A DNA stretch of 64,000 nucleotides from Loripinus fragilis (Eukaryota; Mollusca; Bivalvia; Lucinida; Lucinidae). Made by a program: the position numbers and the translations under genes. How positions within the stretch are numbered: position 1 is the stretch's first letter; every line of letters starts with the position of its first letter. A model generated the notes under the pieces. That model saw only the letters and a program-made list of their open reading frames with translations. It was not told the DNA's origin and ran no database searches. This document shows positions 61,081-64,000 of this stretch, piece by piece. The DNA is taken from NCBI GenBank assembly GCA_964019695.1, contig OZ026515.1:133384849-133448848 (forward strand). The letters run 5' to 3'.

Positions 61081-61480
61081 CCTGCACGTCTATATTTAGA
61101 CATTGATTATGCATTGACGTGTACGAAATTGGCCCAGAAGCTTTAATATAAAAGAGTTTTGGGGCAATAATTGTTTAGTTTTCTCCTATTTTTCAAAATG
61201 AGAGCATTTGTCATTTCACTATGTGTGAACTTCAGGACAAAGGAAAAGGGCCTTATACTGAAATCAGCACACTTCTGTCAGAATATCTTGTTATCCAAGT
61301 TCAGGAAGGCATCAAATCAAATGTTCAAATTGTGTTGCATGCCTTGGCAGTAGTGAACGTAAATGTAGTCTTATCTTCTTTGATAACAAACTGTATACAT
61401 GTGGTACTTCTGGTTTAACATAAAGGGCTGATTTACTAAGTAAATAGACCCAACAATAGGAGTCTTACTTTTTTTTTATT
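61081..61480. other. Junction region before the provirus
   Basis: Two overlapping short frames (61171-61418) have no readable motif. The left end of the provirus must lie here or further upstream, but no terminal repeat could be identified because its partner is outside the window. Confidence 0.35.
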
Positions 61481-61572
61481 AACCAGTGACTCGCAGTTGA
61501 TCTGTGAATTGTCACTCATGAATCGTGGATCAGATCGGATCGCCACTTACCTAACGATCCACAGCCCTAGCA

Positions 61573-61719
61573 ATGATGCCTCATAGATACATGTTTAAGT
61601 GCCCCATATGCGATAGAAAGGACGTGCTAAATATAGTACGTCATCTCAAGACTATACATAACGTAAATACTGATGACTGGTTGTCTAAGGCGAAATTGTT
61701 AAACTTAATCATTTTATAA
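61573..61719 (+). CDS. Small C2H2 zinc-finger protein (48 aa)
   Basis: The frame starts with two adjacent ATG codons (61573, 61576) and ends at TAA 61717-61719. Residues 10-29 form one zinc finger of the pattern C-x2-C-x10-H-x4-H: C10 and C13 in F-K-C-P-I-C, H24 in V-R-H, H29 in T-I-H. Small single-finger ORFs of this kind are common passengers in virus-like DNA elements; a nucleic-acid or protein contact role is likely but unknown. It lies 185 bp before the BIR gene on the same strand. No CACTTATAA promoter is seen upstream, unlike its two neighbours. The short length makes it uncertain, but the finger spacing is hard to get by chance. Confidence 0.6.
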   Translation: MMPHRYMFKCPICDRKDVLNIVRHLKTIHNVNTDDWLSKAKLLNLIIL

Positions 61720-61850
61720 ACATGGCCTCTTTCAAACCAAAAAGTAACTGTTGAACCGTAAATGTAACTATCGATAGTGTGTAAATAATAGAAAGTTTTA
61801 TGACTCAATAAATAGCACCAGTAAAATCCATAAATACCCACCAATCACAT

Positions 61851-61883
61851 CACTTATAAGATGTTTATAGACTACAGTTCAGC
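61851..61883 (+). promoter_or_regulatory. TATA + initiator core promoter of the BIR gene
   Basis: CACTTATAA lies at 61851-61859 and TTCAG at 61878-61882, 24 bp from the first T of TTATAA. Transcription would start near the A at 61881, giving a leader of about 23 bases before the ATG at 61904. The same layout precedes the TBP-like gene. Confidence 0.65.
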
Positions 61884-61903
61884 GATACATCCTCATTCTC
61901 AAC

Positions 61904-62356
61904 ATGAATATTACCGACTGCGCATCTACCAAAGAACACATGGAATATTACAAAAATAGGTTGAAAACATTTGATACCTACCCCAAGCAAATGCTACCTG
62001 ACAAGATCTTATTAGCTAGAGCTGGGTTATATAATACTGGGAAATCAGACGTGTGTCAGTGTTTTCTCTGCCACATGAAACTCAATGCATGGGAACGAGA
62101 CGATGGCGCCATTAAAGAACACTATAAATGGTCGCCTCAATGCGAATACATCAAAATGGTGGGAGCGCCACAAAAAACAGGATTCACATTCGGATCAAGT
62201 ACTTCATCTTTTGGAGAGTTTGGAACAGGGTCTAGTAATTATGTGAAACCGCTGGATCCTAAAACCTTTCACATTTGGAGTAAAAACAGAGATGAACCTA
62301 TGTTTACATTGTTAACATGGTGTCACGACATTAATGACTTTTGCGTTATAAGATGA
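61904..62356 (+). CDS. BIR-domain (IAP-like) protein of the provirus, 150 aa
   Basis: Residues 19-84 are a BIR domain. R19 and T22-F23 open it, A-R-A-G-L-Y-N-T-G sits in the middle, and the zinc ligands C53, C56, H73 and C80 follow the exact pattern C-x2-C-x16-H-x6-C. BIR domains of IAP proteins bind caspases or their antagonists, and viruses of invertebrates use them to delay host-cell death. That role is inferred here. No RING domain follows; the tail (residues 88-150) is Ser/Gly/Phe-rich and of unknown role. Another frame (+1) opens at 62352 and runs to a stop at 62472-62474 with a charged helical stretch. The protein may therefore once have been longer and lost its end by a shift. The start is fixed by the promoter spacing. 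Confidence 0.85.
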   Translation: MNITDCASTKEHMEYYKNRLKTFDTYPKQMLPDKILLARAGLYNTGKSDVCQCFLCHMKLNAWERDDGAIKEHYKWSPQCEYIKMVGAPQKTGFTFGSSTSSFGEFGTGSSNYVKPLDPKTFHIWSKNRDEPMFTLLTWCHDINDFCVIR

Positions 62357-62474
62357 ACTGTTTTTGTGGATAAGATATCGTCAGTTACGTCAAGAGGCCA
62401 GGGAGGCAGCAGAGAGGTTGATCGAAGTGTTTGAGGCACAAAATAATGAACATTTGTATAGTACTGTATTGTAG
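62352..62474 (+). pseudogene. Possible out-of-frame C-terminal extension of the BIR gene
   Basis: The frame has no ATG, begins right at the BIR stop codon, and encodes about 40 residues rich in R, E, A and L (R-Q-E-A-R-E-A-A-E-R-L), suggesting a helix. It could be the former C-terminus of the BIR protein after a +1 shift near 62350, or a chance open frame. Confidence 0.35.
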
Positions 62475-62515
62475 ACTGTATTATTTTGTCATGTATGTTT
62501 TGTAAGAATGCTTAA

Positions 62516-63645
62516 ATGTTTAAATTTGTAATAAAAATGACTGACTGGAAAGAATATCTGTCTCCTTTGTATTTTAATCCCAAATTACCATCCAGTTACT
62601 TAGGACCCGAAAAATTATACCAAATTGTTAAATCTCATGGCCGATTCAAAATAGGTAGACACCGTATTGGTGAATGGCTGCAAGAACAAGAGGCTTATTC
62701 GTAAGGTAAATATACAAGATCACGTGTCATAGTAGCTGGTATAGATAGTCAATGGGATATGGATCTCATGGACATGGTTGACCTAGCCAAACAGAATGAT
62801 GGTGTTAAATATGTCCTGGTTGCCATAGACATATTTTCTCGCTTTGCTCACTGTCAACCCATCAAAACTAAAAAAGGAGAAGATGTCTTACAGGCCCTCA
62901 AACTGATATTATCTGGAACATGAAAACCAAACATGATCAGAACAGATCGAGGCCAGGAATTTCTTAGCAAAGATGTCAATGCCTATTTAAAGGTCAAAAT
63001 ATTCATCACTTTTACGCCTTGATCACTGAAATTAAAGCCAATTATGCTGAAAGACTGATCAAGACTTTGAAACATAAACTATTTAGATATATGCTATAAA
63101 ACAGAACTCAACGTTATATCGACATCCTACAAGATGCAGTATACAGTTACAATCGTACCATACATCGAAGTTTGGGTAAGCCACCAGCAAATATCACAAA
63201 GGAAAATGAAGGTGAGAGTAGACTACAGCAATATCTATTAAGGCTAGGCACGGCTAAACGGTCCAACAAAACTAAGAAAAGGGCCAGGAAGAAGTACAAA
63301 TATAAGATTGACCAGACTGTACGTCTGTCTCATGTGAGAAGCTTGTTTGACAGAGAGTATTCTCAAAAATGGACTGGTGAAATATTCAAAATTCACACCA
63401 GGTTTAGACGAGAAGGTGTACCTGTATATACCATACTTGACTGGGATGGTGACAGGGTGGAAGGCACATTTTATGAACCAGAGTTACAGGCCATGAACGT
63501 TGACCCTTCTACGGAATACCACATTGAAAAACTATTAAAGAGACACTTACGAAACAAACAAAAAGAAGTCCTGGTGCGTTGGTTACTCTGGCCAAAGAAA
63601 TACGATAGTTGGATACCAGAAGCCGATGTGAAAGATTATTCTTAA
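62516..63645 (+). pseudogene. Polinton-type DDE integrase with chromodomain, broken
   Basis: An integrase catalyses strand transfer of the element's DNA ends. The N-terminal part (from 62516, or Met at 62534) has Y-L-G-P-E-K-L-Y and W-L-Q-E-Q motifs. The catalytic triad is still visible: Asp at 62762-62764 in W-D-M-D-L, Asp at 62945-62947 in T-D-R-G, and Glu at 63049-63051 in A-E-R-L. The second Asp and the Glu keep the D-x34/35-E distance. The last part (about 63508-63645) is a chromodomain with V-R-W-L-L-W-P and Y-D-S-W-I-P. Lesions are in-frame stops at 62702-62704, 62921-62923 and 63097-63099, and a frameshift between about 62985 and 63000. The last 157 codons (63172-63645) remain open. 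The copy cannot make an intact enzyme. Confidence 0.85.
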
Positions 63646-63673
63646 CTCTCATCTCAAAATCACGTGACTGAGA

Positions 63674-63704
63674 CACTTATAAATACCCTGGCGTTGTCAT
63701 TCAG
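63674..63704 (+). promoter_or_regulatory. TATA + initiator core promoter of the TBP-like gene
   Basis: CACTTATAA lies at 63674-63682 and TTCAG at 63700-63704, 23 bp from the first T of TTATAA. An E box CACGTG lies just upstream (63661-63666); the BIR promoter has the related ATCACAT. It falls 29 bp after the integrase stop, so the gene is separately transcribed. Confidence 0.65.
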
Positions 63705-63722
63705 AGCTCAGTCATCATCAAC

Positions 63723-64000
63723 ACGAAGATTACTAATGTTGTATATAGCGCTCATTTAGGTTGTTCTATGGATCTGGCTGGATTGTGCCAGCGACTATGG
63801 AACTGTCGGTATGATCCAAGGACATTTCCAGGACTTATTTGGCAACATCGACTTATTGATGGAAACTGTTTAGTGTTTGCCAGTGGTGCCATCAATTGTA
63901 ATGGTAAGGCGGTCAGCTTTGAAGAGGGTCGTCAAAGATTACAAAAGTATGCCAGAAAACTTCAAAACCTAAGATGTCCAGTACGCCTCAGGGACATCAA
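63723..64000 (+). CDS. TBP-like protein of the provirus, N-terminal part (runs off the window)
   Basis: The open frame continues to the window end, 92 codons from an ACG at 63723 or 77-78 from the first ATG at 63768. It matches the first repeat of TATA-box-binding protein: N-V-V-Y-S..H-L-G-C..D-L, then Y-D-P-R-T-F-P-G-L-I, then L-V-F-A-S-G, then Q-K-Y-A-R-K-L-Q. The two phenylalanines that wedge into the DNA minor groove in TBP are both present (residues 35 and 52 counted from the ACG), at exactly the family's 17-residue distance. Homology extends upstream of the first ATG, so the ACG is the likely ancestral start position. It aligns with the ATG of the BIR gene in a similar leader. A role in transcribing the element's own TATA promoters is inferred. 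The second TBP repeat must lie beyond the window. Confidence 0.8.

Larger units (their letters stand above)
61480..64000 (+). mobile_element. Polinton/Maverick (adintovirus-like) provirus, partial
   Basis: Four plus-strand genes are visible: C2H2 zinc finger, BIR protein, DDE integrase with chromodomain, and TBP-like protein. The integrase architecture (a short N-terminal segment with G-P-E-K-L-Y and W-L-Q-E-Q, a DDE core, a C-terminal chromodomain) is the type found in Polintons. Capsid, protease, ATPase and polymerase B genes would be expected to the right, beyond the window. The left boundary is not resolved. The integrase is broken, so this copy is not autonomous. The alternative is another class of large integrase-bearing DNA virus. 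Confidence 0.75.

Noticed and set aside
61171..61418. Two overlapping 60-65-residue frames before the provirus
   Set aside because: No recognisable motif and no promoter of the type used by the provirus genes.

Overview
The window looks like nuclear DNA of a bivalve mollusc, or at least a lophotrochozoan. It is AT-rich, gene-poor and intron-rich. It is packed with tRNA-derived SINEs, miniature inverted-repeat elements (MITEs), Penelope-like retroelement fragments and several local satellites. Its only clear host gene belongs to the type of cysteine-rich receptor ectodomain common in molluscs. The species assignment is an inference from style.

Layout. Positions 1-250 hold a broken piece of receptor-like coding sequence. 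Positions 297-14360 hold two facing arms of one repeat family. The left arm is split by a 1.6 kb Harbinger-like element with a TTA target duplication. The right arm carries an expanded array of a ~135-bp unit. Between the arms lie a 3.7 kb element with long terminal inverted repeats built from a 20-bp minisatellite, a (CA)n of about 208 bp, a (CAA)n tract, a SINE and MITEs. Positions 14.4-48 kb are non-coding: at least ten fragments of one Penelope-like retroelement in both orientations, a 2.4 kb inverted-repeat element, several MITE families and three tRNA-SINE families. Several insertions have readable target duplications.

The host gene lies at 48.6-57.3 kb on the + strand. Two phase-compatible exons encode a signal peptide, a somatomedin-B-like knot and a large cysteine-rich ectodomain. 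The 7-kb intron between them contains a 90-bp satellite split by a retroelement insertion. Exons for a membrane domain are not in the window.

The most interesting region is 61.5-64.0 kb, the edge of a Polinton/Maverick (adintovirus-like) provirus. On the + strand it carries a 48-residue C2H2 zinc-finger ORF, an intact BIR-domain protein, a decayed DDE integrase with a C-terminal chromodomain, and the start of a protein homologous to TATA-box-binding protein (TBP). The BIR and TBP-like genes share the same core promoter: the 9-mer CACTTATAA, then TTCAG 23-24 bp further on, then a similar leader and start context. The TBP-like gene has ACG where the BIR gene has ATG. An integrating virus-like element that brings its own TBP-like factor, matching TATA promoters and an apoptosis-type BIR protein is the candidate new system here.
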